DNA of 64,000 bases from Thereva unica (taxonomy: Eukaryota; Arthropoda; Insecta; Diptera; Therevidae), in NCBI GenBank assembly GCA_949987705.1, contig OX465286.1, positions 4,875,445 to 4,939,444 of the forward strand. Direction: 5' to 3'. Position numbers and translations under genes: made by a program. The notes under the pieces were generated by a model that was not told where the DNA came from, did not search any database, and worked only from the letters and a program-made list of their open reading frames with translations. Numbering within the stretch: the first letter of the stretch is position 1; every line of letters starts with the position of its first letter. Of this stretch, positions 22,746 to 33,700 are shown one piece after another.

Positions 22746-24079
22746 ATCTTTTTAGAAATCGCAAGAGCTGGTGGAGATCTGGCACGACAGCAGGAAGTGT
22801 CAAAGGCACCTTGTATATCCACTCTTTTACCTCAATTTTACTGGTGAGGCTTTGTGCTTTTTGCGAACATGGCTAGGTGGTATCATTCCATGTTCGCTGT
22901 GTTTTTCCATCCCTAGTAAGTACAAGAACCGCAAAAGCGATAATTTGTTTGATCGCAGTCGGGATTGTGTCACCGCTTTGGTGATTTGTCTGAAGCAAAG
23001 TCACACTGGTTTTGGTCTATAATAATTTCAATTTTTTTCATCCTCTTCTCAGGACCTTGCCATAAAGCTTGGACTTGGCTGAGATCGGGAGGAACGACTT
23101 GTGTGTAGTCTTGGCGTAATAAATGGTCGCTGTTGTTATAAGGATGATTAAGGAGTGTATTCCGATAGTAATCCAATGGAAGATAAGAAAGGAGTAGTTT
23201 GTTGGGATAGTAAGTACAAAAGTATTGTTTTATTTTGCAGCTAGCCCTTCATGTACCCTAATGTTTTATATTTAATCAAGTTTCCTTGCAACATCCTGGT
23301 GCTGTGGAATAAGCTTGAATGAATACAATGAACAAGGACAAATGAACAAATGAATTCCCCTTCGGAGTATTCACACAACAGTATCATAATTGTTCTGAAA
23401 GTGCGCAGGTTTCTGTCCAAGGTTTTTCGGTATATATATAGTTTCTGTATGAAACTTGATCCACGTTCCACATTCCACAATTTATGGTTAAAGTTCATTT
23501 CTCCTTCAGGCAAATGCCCCCTTATTGACCCCTACTCCTTTACTTTCTGTGCATATTCTCCCCCTCCTCTGCAAAGGTATATGGAATGCATTCCACATTG
23601 GATGGATGCACTTGTGCCCTCTAGCGGGGCTTTCTGTTTTTTGTTGTTGCATTCTGAAAGCCGGCTGCCAGGTCTGTTTAGGTCTGGCCCGGTTGGTCTT
23701 GTCAATCTAGTATGGTGCAGCTGTGATAGAGGGACTGAAATTCGGAATAGTGGTACATGGGTTTTTTTTTGCTTTTTAGACATGGCGAATCTCTTCTACC
23801 CCGCAGCGGCGGCTGGGGGGCTTTACTTAGGGTGTTATACTTGGGTCTGTGTGTAAAATTGTGTGCGCTTCTCCTCCGAGCTGCTGCTGCTGTGCTGATG
23901 CTGGCTAGCTGGATGGTTGCCTGCTCTGGTTGCTGCTTCCTTGCTTGGTTGCTTTTCTGTTAACAGCTTGATGAAGTGGATGGTGTGTGGAGTTTGGGTT
24001 TTTTGTAAGTTCACACTGAACCAAAGCGGCAGTCACTAAGCTGTTTCAGCCAAGCACCAGCGATCACAGCGAGCGAGGC
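22746..24079. other. Unique sequence upstream of a putative promoter
   Basis: A TATATATATAG run occurs near 23430. From about 23800 the sequence becomes GC-richer, with CTGCTGCTGCTGTGCTGATG-like stretches. Open frames of up to 168 codons (23350-23856) overlap frames on the other strand and show no domain. I treat the segment as 5' regulatory sequence of the gene inferred at 25567, without direct proof. Confidence 0.35.
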
Positions 24080-24150
24080 GCTTCTGCTGTTGTATGTTTG
24101 GGACTTTCACTTCAGTTTACGTTCGTAGCTGCTGCCGCGTAGGTCGCGTG
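24080..24150 (+). promoter_or_regulatory. Putative core promoter with fly-type initiator
   Basis: TCAGTT at 24112-24117 (A at 24114 as +1) matches the fly initiator TCAKTY. GGTCGC at 24142-24147 matches five of six bases of the downstream promoter element but sits one base off the canonical position. No TATA box is at -30. The GC-rich to AT-rich switch just downstream, near 24180, fits a promoter followed by an AT-rich leader. A six-base initiator alone is weak evidence. Confidence 0.3.
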
Positions 24151-24179
24151 GTGGTTTCTTGGCGCAGCGCGGTACATTG

Positions 24180-25566
24180 TTTTTCTTCATAACATATATT
24201 TCACACACAAATCAAAAAAAAATTTAAATAAATATTTTCAAAAATAATCAATTTTTTTTTGTTATAAAAATTAGAAAAAAAAAATTTTTCGGTTAAAATT
24301 ATAACAAAAATCGGTGAAAATTCGGAGTTTTTTATTTTTCAAAAATTCAAAAAAAAATTAATTTAAAAATCGCGGTTTTTATTTATCAACCAAAATTAAT
24401 TTTTTAGGGGAATTTTGGTTTTGTTGTAACCCAGTTTGTTTTTTGTTGTTTTTGTAAATTTCACAAGGGAGGGGAGAAATAAATTGAAGGAAAATTCAAA
24501 TTAATTAAAATCTCGTAAAATAAATTTAAATTTCTCATAATTTTTTATGAGAGTTGTTTACCGAATTTCGAGTTTAAGTGGAGTGAATTATTGTTTTTTT
24601 TTGGTTTTTGGATTATGCTTTCTGGATTTTTCGTAATTCATTTTTTTTATTGTCATCCGCATTTATTTCGTCATTTTTTTGTTGCTGGTTTCGTTTTAAT
24701 AATTATTTAATAGGTGTAAAAGGGTGCTTCCGTGAGATTATTTAGGAGTTTTTTTTTGTCTGTTAATCTCCTCTACTTTTGTTGTTGTTTTTTTCGTTAA
24801 TTTTTTTTCTTGCTATTTTAGATCAAATTAAAAAATAAAATTGTAAATAATATTAACGATTTTTTTTTCATAATTTATATTTCTTTGTTAATTGTTAAAA
24901 ATTTTTTAGTACAATTTTTTTGAGTGTAATTGAGGACACAATTTTACAACATTTTCTTATTTATTTTTTTCTCGTGTTGAAAAAAGCCGCGATTTTCCTT
25001 TGAAGATTTGTAAAGTAATAAATCAAATTTTGTTATCATTTTTGTGTTTTCTTGTGGTCTGTTGTTATCAGATTAACGTGCTGGTTGGTTAGTTTTGTGA
25101 TATTATATTTTGCAATCAATGTTTAGATAAAAAAGAAATAGGGTAAAATCTCCCATGTGTCCTCTATGTATTTTCGTGTGGTTTTTCGTTAATTTTTTAA
25201 TTTTGTTATTTCAATTTTTATTTATAATTTTTATATCGTCTTCTTTCAAATCGTTTTCTCCTCTCTCCTTAAATATAAAAACTTAAAAACAATTTCGCAG
25301 TATTCAAAAAATTAAAAACAAAAAACATTTTTTTAAATACCGAAACAACAGCAAAAAAATTTCGAAATATTTTATTCTTTTTAGTAGAAGTGATAACGAA
25401 AAAAAATCTGTGTAGTGTTTACTATAAGTGATCCTGAAAAAAAAATGTTCAAAATTTAATTAAAAAATATTAATAAAAAAAAAATTATTCCAATCAAAAT
25501 AATCCTTTCCGTTGTGCTGCTTATACACTATCTACAATTACTACTACTATATTCTTCACTACAATC
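24180..25566 (+). other. Very AT-rich stretch, probable 5' untranslated leader
   Basis: This is about 1.4 kb of A and T runs with no repeat match and no frame of useful length. Several short upstream frames exist, for example ATG at 25445 followed by a stop after four codons. If the promoter and first exon are right, this is a long AU-rich leader, common in fly developmental genes. It could contain an intron. Confidence 0.35.
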
Positions 25567-25596
25567 ATGGCTGGAATGAATTTTATCATACTAAAG
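25567..25596 (+). CDS. Putative first coding exon (10 codons) of an unidentified gene
   Basis: ATG at 25567 has A at -3 and G at +4, a strong start context. It encodes MAGMNFIILK and ends at AAG|GTGAGA, a near-ideal donor at 25597. The next coding exon was not found, so either the first intron extends beyond the window or the call is wrong. The hydrophobic run NFIIL could begin a signal peptide, but ten residues do not allow a conclusion. I do not recognise the protein. Start and donor quality together are the only support. Confidence 0.3.
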
Positions 25597-25597
25597 G

Positions 25598-26398
25598 TGA
25601 GAGACGGTTTTATTTTTATCCCAAATCATCTTAAGAAAACAAATTAAACACAGGGTGTTGCGTGGGGGTGGTGTTATGTCCATTAGAGTAAACTGGTTTT
25701 TTTTTAATTAATTTTTTAGCTTTTTTTGTAATACTATGGTTTTGCCCCATTCCTCTACAGCTTGTGTAAGAAACTACCCTTTATCACGTGCAGATTAGCA
25801 CACTACTTTCCGTTTTATTCTCTGTAGAAGATATTACTACCGAAGGGTTTGTCTCTTCTCTACACAGAAAAAATGTGTTTGACTACTTCCAGTATATAGT
25901 GGGTGGACTAACTTTGAACGTATCGTTTCCATTATCCTATAGATCAATCTGTATTATCGGTCATGGTGTCCGGGCCTGTCAGTTCAAAGATCGTGAGTTC
26001 GAATATTCCGCTCAGGTATACATTTTATCTCGTCTAGTTATACAGGGTGTGCTCAAGGCCAGGGCTTGGTTTTTTTGCGCCCAGTGCAGTATGCCATATT
26101 ACGCCACAACAAATTGTTTATTTTTTGGTCGCAGTTAAGGACAATGAGCAAAGACATAGACACTTCTTGTGCCCGCGTGATCCACCAAGAATTCGGCGAC
26201 AGGCGTACAGAATATTTTATGAAATGAATTGCGCCCGGAACAAATGCACCATTCGCACTTACCTGGATGTACCCATTAAAGTTACAAGTGTTTTTTGGAT
26301 AGACGAACAAAAAATTCAATTGGTGGTGGGGGAATCGTAACGGTTTAGCCACTAAGGCGTTTAGAAATTTTAACCATAGTTTCAAAAGTTCAGACAGT
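25598..26398. other. Sequence between the putative exon and the 26.4-kb MITE
   Basis: GAGTTCGAATATTCC near 25995 resembles a Pol III B box, but no cloverleaf could be completed. Open frames of 97-116 codons (25788-26340) overlap in different frames and show no motif. Confidence 0.4.
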
Positions 26399-26630
26399 GG
26401 CCCTTGTGCTGAAAGTCGAGTCGTGTTTCGCGACTAGTCCAGGCACCCCCTCTAACGTTTCCTATTTTCCTCTGTTCTTCAAACCAAGCTAGACATTGCA
26501 CCATGACCATGACGAAATGATGGATTGGTACTATAAAGGGTGACTCCTAAGTTTGGTTTTTCCATATAAACAAAAGTCGTTTGTCTTAAAGAAAGTGACG
26601 TTTTAGTCGAATTTCGACTTTCAGCACAGG
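26399..26630. mobile_element. MITE, family shared with 54788-55012
   Basis: The left end GGCCCTTGTGCTGAAAGTCG and the right end, which reads CCTGTGCTGAAAGTCGA on the other strand, are inverted. The inner block AAAGAAAGTGACGTTTTAGTCG also matches AAGAAAGTGACGTTTGAGTCG in the 54.8-kb copy. The centre differs between copies. Its right edge lies exactly where RNase H similarity begins, so it may have inserted into the LINE relic next to it. Target duplications are not clear. Confidence 0.7.
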
Positions 26631-26885
26631 AAATACTAAGTTGCATTCAGAGATAGTTCTAGAGCTGTTAGTGCAAGAGCGCAGGGCCTTTAGAGCCGCC
26701 TGACTATCCGAGAAGTCTCCGACAAATTTGCAGAACAGCCTCATATATGGCTGAAACCTGCGCTTTGTATACACTGCAGTGATAGGGTAGTCGGAAGAAG
26801 ACTTCAATCCCAAACTCCAGTAAATACTCATCCTCCCACTCGACCCTCCATCTTAGCCATCAGTGAAGAAATTTATGACATCTTG
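26631..26885 (-). pseudogene. LINE RNase H domain relic
   Basis: On the minus strand from about 26885 downward, INFFTDG resembles the first RNase H block with its catalytic Asp. Then comes SLGLKSSSDYPI, a frameshifted stretch that in another frame reads QVSAIYEAVLQ (the catalytic Glu block), and GDFSDSQAALKALRS with the next catalytic Asp. TNSSRTISEC follows before the MITE boundary. This order is that of the RNase H domain of I/R1/LOA-type retrotransposons. A stop after FTDG and at least two frame changes make it non-functional. Confidence 0.8.
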
Positions 26886-27089
26886 AATACTGTGTGTGTT
26901 GGTTTCGGTGGGGATGTTGACAGAGTTCATCACCTTCATGTGCTCTCCCCTGATTCTGGTTCAAAATTCGGATTCTATTACTCGACGGGTTGCGATGATT
27001 GCGCTGTCCCTTGCCACAAGATTCAAAAGCTATTGTGGTACTCCTGCCAATAACTTGGCGCGGAGGCTCTACTCAAGGTTGTCCAGGGC

Positions 27090-27440
27090 AGTTATTTCTT
27101 ATAACTACTTGAACTAGCTAGTTAAACCTTGATTATACTGTTATTACCTTCTCACCTATTCTATCTGTTACTATTATCTTCTCTGAATTCCATTTCTTGA
27201 TGTAATCAATGCACTTTCGTGTACTTAATCAGAGGTTTCCTGTTATTACTACTTTAACTGGCTTAACTAGCTAGTTAAACCTGGTTATTTTTGTTATCAC
27301 CTGTTCACCTAATCTGTCTGTTGCTATTTCTTCCCTATTTTCCATTTCTTGATATAAAATCAATGCAGTTTCATGCCTCTTATCTGCTATAACTACTTTA
27401 AGACTTAACTAGCTAGTAAAACCAGTTAAACCTTGACTGT
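27090..27440. repeat. Three tandem copies of a ~150-bp unit
   Basis: AACTAGCTAG starts near 27112, 27265 and 27407 (spacings 153 and 142 bp). CCATTTCTTGAT and ATCAATGCA recur between them. Copies are diverged. Confidence 0.8.
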
Positions 27441-30409
27441 ACTTTCAAGTGTACAAACCCTTATAAAAAATCGTTTTAAAATAGTTCCCGAAAATCTTCC
27501 TTATTAATATTGAAACGTAACACCGCCTTCTACACCCTTTCTCGTGCCCAAGTCAGGAGAAACAGCCTCGAGACCGACTGGGATGTTTGTTTTTTTTTCG
27601 TGCATGTAGAATTCTATCATCATTTTGTAGAGTTCTAAGAATAAGAATGAGTAGTTCTTCTAGATTTTACTTTAAATCATAATTATAGATAGATATGACG
27701 GATCGGCACATACAATGCACAAATACCATGCGTAAAGATCCATGTAACTACGGCAATGACTAGTATAGATAAATCTATCGATGATAATATGCAGAAGCAT
27801 GCATCCTCGTGTATTTTTGGTCTTGTAATGCCTCCTCTAACAGTAAAATCTGTGAGATTGGTGGTGGGGATTCTCTTCCTTGATTGTAACAAAATCTTGG
27901 ATTGAATTTGCTCATGTAACTTGTTCACTTTAGTCTCCTTTTAGAGTAATACATTGATTCCAAAGCGCTTCTCTAACGCTTCTAATCTCTTTTTTTATTA
28001 TAAAACAACTTTCTTCCAGAATATTAACCTTGTTCTTACCTTTGAACCTAGCTAGATAAAAGATTACTTAACAATGTAATTTCAAATACTCAAGAACATT
28101 CACTCATACCCATAAAATCGCATACACTTACACTATTAAGGTGAACATTACCTTTTTAAGTATCTATGAAGATTAAATTAAGATACCCACACGATATCCG
28201 GACACTGCGCAGGTATATATACGGTTTTATGTGATATACCTGACAAGTCCGATTTCAAATGATTCTTAAAAGTGAAGCGAACCACGTACCACACACAAAT
28301 AACTGAAAAGGTGGCGGCGCGCGGTAATATAGAGAAAGAGCGAGAGTAAACAACATATATACAAAAATAAAAACAACAACGAAATACAGAACAGAACAAA
28401 AAATCCTTCAACAAACACACAAGGAACAAAAGGACGAAAAGGAGAAAGCATATGAAACAAAACAAAAAACTACATACACATTCTCAGACTGCAATAAAAC
28501 CATTGATTGTAATGTAAGTAAAATGGGTTTCCTTTTTGCCTCTTTTGTCCCGTTTAAGAAGAGGTATAACAAGTCCCAGATCCGGCATGATCGCACACAC
28601 TCTATACATCTTTATACACACCAAGATCACCACCATTCGACGACCACCTTCCAGCAGTTATTGTCGGTATGTTTCTTTGTAAAAATGCAATTGTACACAC
28701 CGTAAATGATGATGCATGATGCACGATCATGTGGAATTGTATATATATATATTTCTTCCGTCTTTTATTCTCTTTCCTTGAGCACACCGAGAGTTTTCTC
28801 GCGTCCTACCCTCCCACCTATTTTTTTTAAATATACACAAAACGACATCCCTCTTCTTGCCGTGAACGTCGCTGGGGTCACCAACCAACTACCACCATCT
28901 GCTGCGCTTTCCTCTTGTCCTACGTCTTGTCTGTGTATAACAGTTTTACAGCGATCGCTTTATGCCTCTAACCCCCTCGAATCTCTGCCTTGATCTGATG
29001 ATGATGGTATGGTCATGATCCTCATTTTCAAGAAAACAACGATCGGCCTTCGCCTCTTGCGCTGCAAAGAAGCAAAACAAGCTCCGGCAGGCAACCAGCA
29101 TGTTGTCGGTCGTGTGGCTAAACAAATAACAATAATTAAAATCAAGAAAAGATAAATAAAACACAGCTAAAAAACGCGCGCGGGGGAGGGGGGGACGTGT
29201 GCGGATAAAACGATAAATATAATACCGACATAATTAATTGAGAAAGCCACGGCCACGAGACTTACTAAAAGGTTCAACCGTGTGCGCTGACACGATCGCC
29301 TGAAAGAGAGACTCGTATCCACACTTGTGTGTTCTCGTATTGTCGACCATCGACGATCGTGGTCGATAGGCTCTTTGATGATCGTCCACTCTTTTTTAGC
29401 CCATTTCAAGTCGTCTGAACTCGTAAGACTCTACTCCCAAGTTCATGTCACTTGAATTATGTTTTATGATCACCACTTTTTTTAACCTCTTTTCACCACA
29501 CACAAAAAAAAACAGCGAAAAAAATATCACCAGAGGAATTATGATATAGACTTGTGTGTGTGTATATCCTTTGAGGAGATCGGCTGCCGACAAAAGGACT
29601 TGCCCACGGCTGATGCCAGAGGTACGTACGACACAAAACCGAAATAAGAAAAAACAAGATCCCTTTAAAGATCGGTTACCATTGGGGCTGTTGAGGCTGC
29701 GCGCCCTTGTTGCGCTTGGTATTTAAGAGGTGATAGATTGCGCTGATGTGGATTTACTTAGAAATTCGCTTTGCACAAAGCATGTGCTTGTTGAGTGTAC
29801 CGAAGCAAGTGTTTATAACAAAGACACGGTTTTATAGCCGTGGATAAATGGTAAAGAATTTCCAGGCGATATATGGCATTGAAATTTATTTACTGACAAG
29901 GGTACTGAGAATTATCGGCACTAGAACGAGAGATTTAATTAACACGAGGATCAGTTGCACGATCACCAGTCCGTTACATTATAACCAGCCTAAAAACAAG
30001 ATCCTAATGTATTGCCGTAGTTTTAAAATTCTGAGGGTTGATTCCAAATTTTGTTGTTCCTTAGTTGTTTTTCTATAATGGTACTGAAGTTCTTGTAAAC
30101 CTCTTGGAAGTATCTTCTTCCAATCCTCTCGACAATTTTGCCAGTCAGTTTGTTATACGAAGAAGTTTTCAGATATCTTCTAGAGCGTCATCCTTTCACA
30201 TGTTTCGTAGTCGTTCTACGATCTTCTTTTACTGTTGATCTTACATCGATCGATTTTATGATAATGGCGCGATCGTCATTTGAGCATGATCGCATGAAAC
30301 AAATCCATTTCTAAGTTATTGTACACCCAAGGTAGACTGTTTTATCGACTACTTGTTTGTCGATGGTTATATTTCTTCCCATTCTAAATCTTCCTGCTCT
30401 GGATTGTTG
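27441..30409. other. Unique intron-like sequence
   Basis: No repeat family or protein motif recognised. Several CACA or TATA runs and a poly-purine block (29178-29195) are present. GAG|GTACGT at about 29620 is an isolated good donor without a matching exon. Open frames are all under 100 codons and mutually overlapping. Confidence 0.45.
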
Positions 30410-31268
30410 CATCACCTTCGTTTATCTTCAGGCCTATGTCCTTTGCCCCCTCTTTTAGTTCGACATAGACTTCTTTTGCTGCCAAAAAGGACCTTCCCAC
30501 GATGTTTACGACGATCTGCATATCCAAGTAATTGTATCGACTGGTTAGCTATTGATGCACTTCTCTGGACTGACGTTTTCCTTATCACCCATTCTAGGGC
30601 CAGGTTGAAAAGCATTGGGGCCAGACCATCTCCTTGTCTAAGCCCTTGACGTACTTCGAACTCGTCTGTTATAACATTTTGGATCCTTACTTTCGCCAGT
30701 GAGCGCATTGATCAGTTGTACCAACTTTGAGGGGACTCCTATTTCCGATAAGATCTCGTATAGCCTCTCTCTGTTTATTGAGTCATATGCCTGTTGAAAG
30801 TCGACAAATATCTGGTGTACATTTACATTCCTTTCGCAGGTTTTCTCCAGAATTTGTCTTAAGGTCAGCAGTTGGTCCGATGTTGACCTGTTTGTCCTAA
30901 AACCAGCTTGATGTTCTCCTATAAGGCCTTCCGCTATAGGTTCCGGTTCTTGTTGGCTTTGCGATGTACTCTCGGTGGCTATGGTTTCTTTTTTCAATTG
31001 CGGCTCTACAGTCCTGGTAAAACCAATCAATTCTAGTCTGTCTGGGGGCCCAGCCTAGTGCCTCTTCTGCTGCCCCCTTAATGCTGCTTTTGACCTGCTC
31101 CCATTTGTCGTTGATGTTGGGCTGTTCATCTACCTCTCTCAAGTTTTGTACGACATCAGTCCGACATTGCCTTTTCACAAGCTGATCCTCGTTGATCCTC
31201 AAATAGATCATGCATTTTTTTTGAAGCAAATTGACGTGTTTTTCTCTATTTGAACTGATGATAATCAA
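30410..31268 (-). pseudogene. Non-LTR retrotransposon relic: linker plus reverse transcriptase core
   Basis: On the minus strand, 31268-30980 encodes a linker-like stretch (WEQVKSSIKGAAEEALGW, then RAAIEKRNHSHREY). This is followed without the usual RT start by GEHQAGFRTNRSTSDQLLTL (about 30930-30860), FVDFQQAYDSINRERLYEIL with the first catalytic Asp, and then in another frame GLRQGDGLAPMLFNLALE and LLGYADR. YADR stands where YADD is expected, and a frameshift follows. Roughly 150-200 residues between linker and RT core are deleted. The motifs suit RTE-like or related arthropod LINEs. The clade is not settled. Confidence 0.9.
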
Positions 31269-32959
31269 CTAAATTCCAGAAATCCCTAATGACTCACTCA
31301 CAAAAGATGATCGTGCGTATTAATATACCTCACCAATCAAGTACAATCCGCGCACGCACGTGTGTCCAACAAAAATAATTCTCTGATGCATTCAGCAGGT
31401 TTCAACTCTTCATAACTACACCACAAAATACTTTCTGTATTACTCACAATCTATTTCCCTTTTGGTGTGCGCGTTACACACGATCATTTCTACTTCACCC
31501 AACATATTTCCTTCTCTCGATCTTTTTCAGTTATAGAAAAAAGTAAAGCATACCATAAGTCACACACCATCCATATATAACCCTTTGCACGTTCCACACA
31601 ACATCTTGAAAACGATCCAATAAATCACAATTTCCAATCTCTAACGAGTCCATTATTAATGATCGGCTATTAAGCCATGAATGATGAGCAGGAACCGATC
31701 GCGACTGTATAGGGGGCTCCAGGCGATCATGACTGTGATTGAACACGAAAGATACAAAGGAAAAAAAAGTGGGGGGAAATGATGATCACAACAAAAGAAT
31801 GACCGAAAGAAAATTCAAAAAAAAAAAAACCAACGACGATTCGGAATCATCCAAAACGATGTAACATTAATACCCATCGCCACCACTACTACCACCGCAA
31901 CATAAATAAATCCATGTTTTGTATGGCTAGAAAAAAAACCGAAATATTGGAGATCCATCCTCTAGGTCCATCCCAACAGCAGCAGCAGCTCATCCAGACG
32001 AGGAGATAAATCGCTAGGAGCACTACTTAAACGCTAAGCGCGGCACGTTTTCTTTCATGTGGAAATCTCTAGTTCTCATCTGCATCGTGGTGTTTTTTTT
32101 AAGATACTTGTCATAAATTTATCTCTTGTGTATCTATGGTGAAATGATACACACTCAGGGGGTCTATAAATTAAGAAAATCAAATGAAAATTAGTTTGAA
32201 AATTACAGCTTTTTTCCTAGGGGAGGAAGTAGAGGAAAAAACCGGACAACCAGAGCACACAATCAGAGTTCCTACTTCTTCTATTTCTGAATGTAGATGT
32301 TCTCCATCGATTAGACACCATAAATTACTCCTAATGACATTGCAACAATAGATCCAATTCGGTGCATAAAGTCAATTATGGCGCGTTCTTTTTTATTTTG
32401 GGATCTAAATTCTTATTAAGTCAACTACGTCTTCTTCTTCTTTCTTTGATCCGTTCGCTACGGCCTGAGCGGGATATGCTGTTGTCGGTGCCGCTGGGTC
32501 TCGAGCTCCATTCACGATTCGTTTCCATTATTGGCGATTCTCGAGCCTCGACAATTATCATTGATCGCTAAATGAGGAACGCACTTCATCGATGAAGTTC
32601 TAGTCCATATCTGATCTACTAGATCCCTACTAGCTCCAATAGCTCTTAGAGGATCAGCCTGAAGATTGGGTCCTCCTCTTTTTCAATCCTCTATTGTGGG
32701 TAGTTTAGGGCGCATTGTCCAGTTGCCAAACCAACTAGTACTGCTAACATCCTGCTCCTGATGCCCTTCAGTCCCTCAGAAATTATTTGGCAGCGTTGTG
32801 AGCCGGTGAAACAATAGACCCTTACAGTTCACCAAACCAAGTGTAGACCTCAATAGAACCTAGCTCATCCAGTTGTGGTGTTGGGTACGACACGATTATA
32901 AAATGAGTTTGTAAGAGGTGCCTCTTTTTTCTTTTGGGCCAGTACAATGTCGCATGAGG
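31269..32959. other. Unique sequence, no supported gene
   Basis: Low-complexity A-rich blocks occur at 31760-31840 and a CAG/CAA run near 31976-31990. No domain or RNA gene was found in either strand. Confidence 0.45.
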
Positions 32960-33700
32960 CATATTTCTATTGTACTACCAAAGTAGATAGTAGACACATT
33001 CCTCTCCGATTGTCACATATTGTTAGTTCCCCCTTTTTGGTATTTCGACTATGATACCTACCGTTCAATCTTCCGGAAAGGAACAGGTGCTCCATGCTTT
33101 TTCCAGGATTGGCTGTAGCGCATCTATTGTGAGGCTTGAATCGCCTTTCAACAATTCTGGCGGGATGCCATCTTTTCCTGGAAGTAATCTTTCCATCTTT
33201 GAAGTTGTTCCTCGTCGCTACACAGTAGCCTTCCATCCGAAATCTTTACGGCATACTTTTTAGTACAGAGCTTTCCCGAGATCTGTGTATAGTGATTTGG
33301 TACAGCATCTTACTCCGCTTTTTCTGCGAGCTCGTTTATCTATCGTCTGTTATCACGCCGGGCTCTTCTATTTACCTCCAGTATCGTCTGTTATCACGCC
33401 GGGCTCTTCTATTTACCTCCAGTTCCCGTTCAATTTGACGACGTTTGTCTGGGTGCCTGGACGTTACTTTTTAGGGCCCTTCTGCGTTCTATTTTTTGCC
33501 AGATTGTGCCCGAGATCCAGTGTTGCTTTTTGTAACTGGTTACCGCTTGTATTGGGTGTTTGATTTCCCCATGCTCCCGTCTGACTACCTCGTAGTCTCT
33601 TGTACTGCAGTTTTTGCTTCCCTGATAACTTAGTTTCACTGCCATCACAACACACGGATGTTCGTCCTCCTCTCAATCCCAATAATTTAGTTGGCATTTA
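32960..33700 (-). pseudogene. Second LINE family relic: linker and start of reverse transcriptase
   Basis: Reading down the minus strand, 33697-33464 gives a linker-like stretch ending LDLGHNLAKNRTQKG. After a gap, 33210-32970 gives PGKDGIPPELL-like residues spread over two frames and then KKGELTICDNRRGMCLLST, the RT block usually written KKG..C.NWRGI.LLS. Frame changes and a tandem duplication (33341-33422) interrupt it. The RT core with the catalytic aspartates is missing. The family differs from the 30.4-kb relic. Confidence 0.75.
33341..33422. repeat. Exact 41-bp tandem duplication
   Basis: Positions 33341-33381 and 33382-33422 are identical; each starts TATCGTCTGTTATCACGCCG. Perfect identity inside an otherwise decayed element points to a recent slippage event or an assembly artefact. 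Confidence 0.95.

Noticed and set aside
23350..23963. Overlapping 168-, 83- and 68-codon frames on both strands
   Set aside because: They are mutually overlapping in a GC-richer, promoter-like segment with no conserved motif. More likely regulatory sequence.
25940..26010. tRNA gene around GAGTTCGAATATTCC
   Set aside because: The B-box-like sequence is present, but the T stem pairs poorly and neither D arm nor acceptor stem can be formed.
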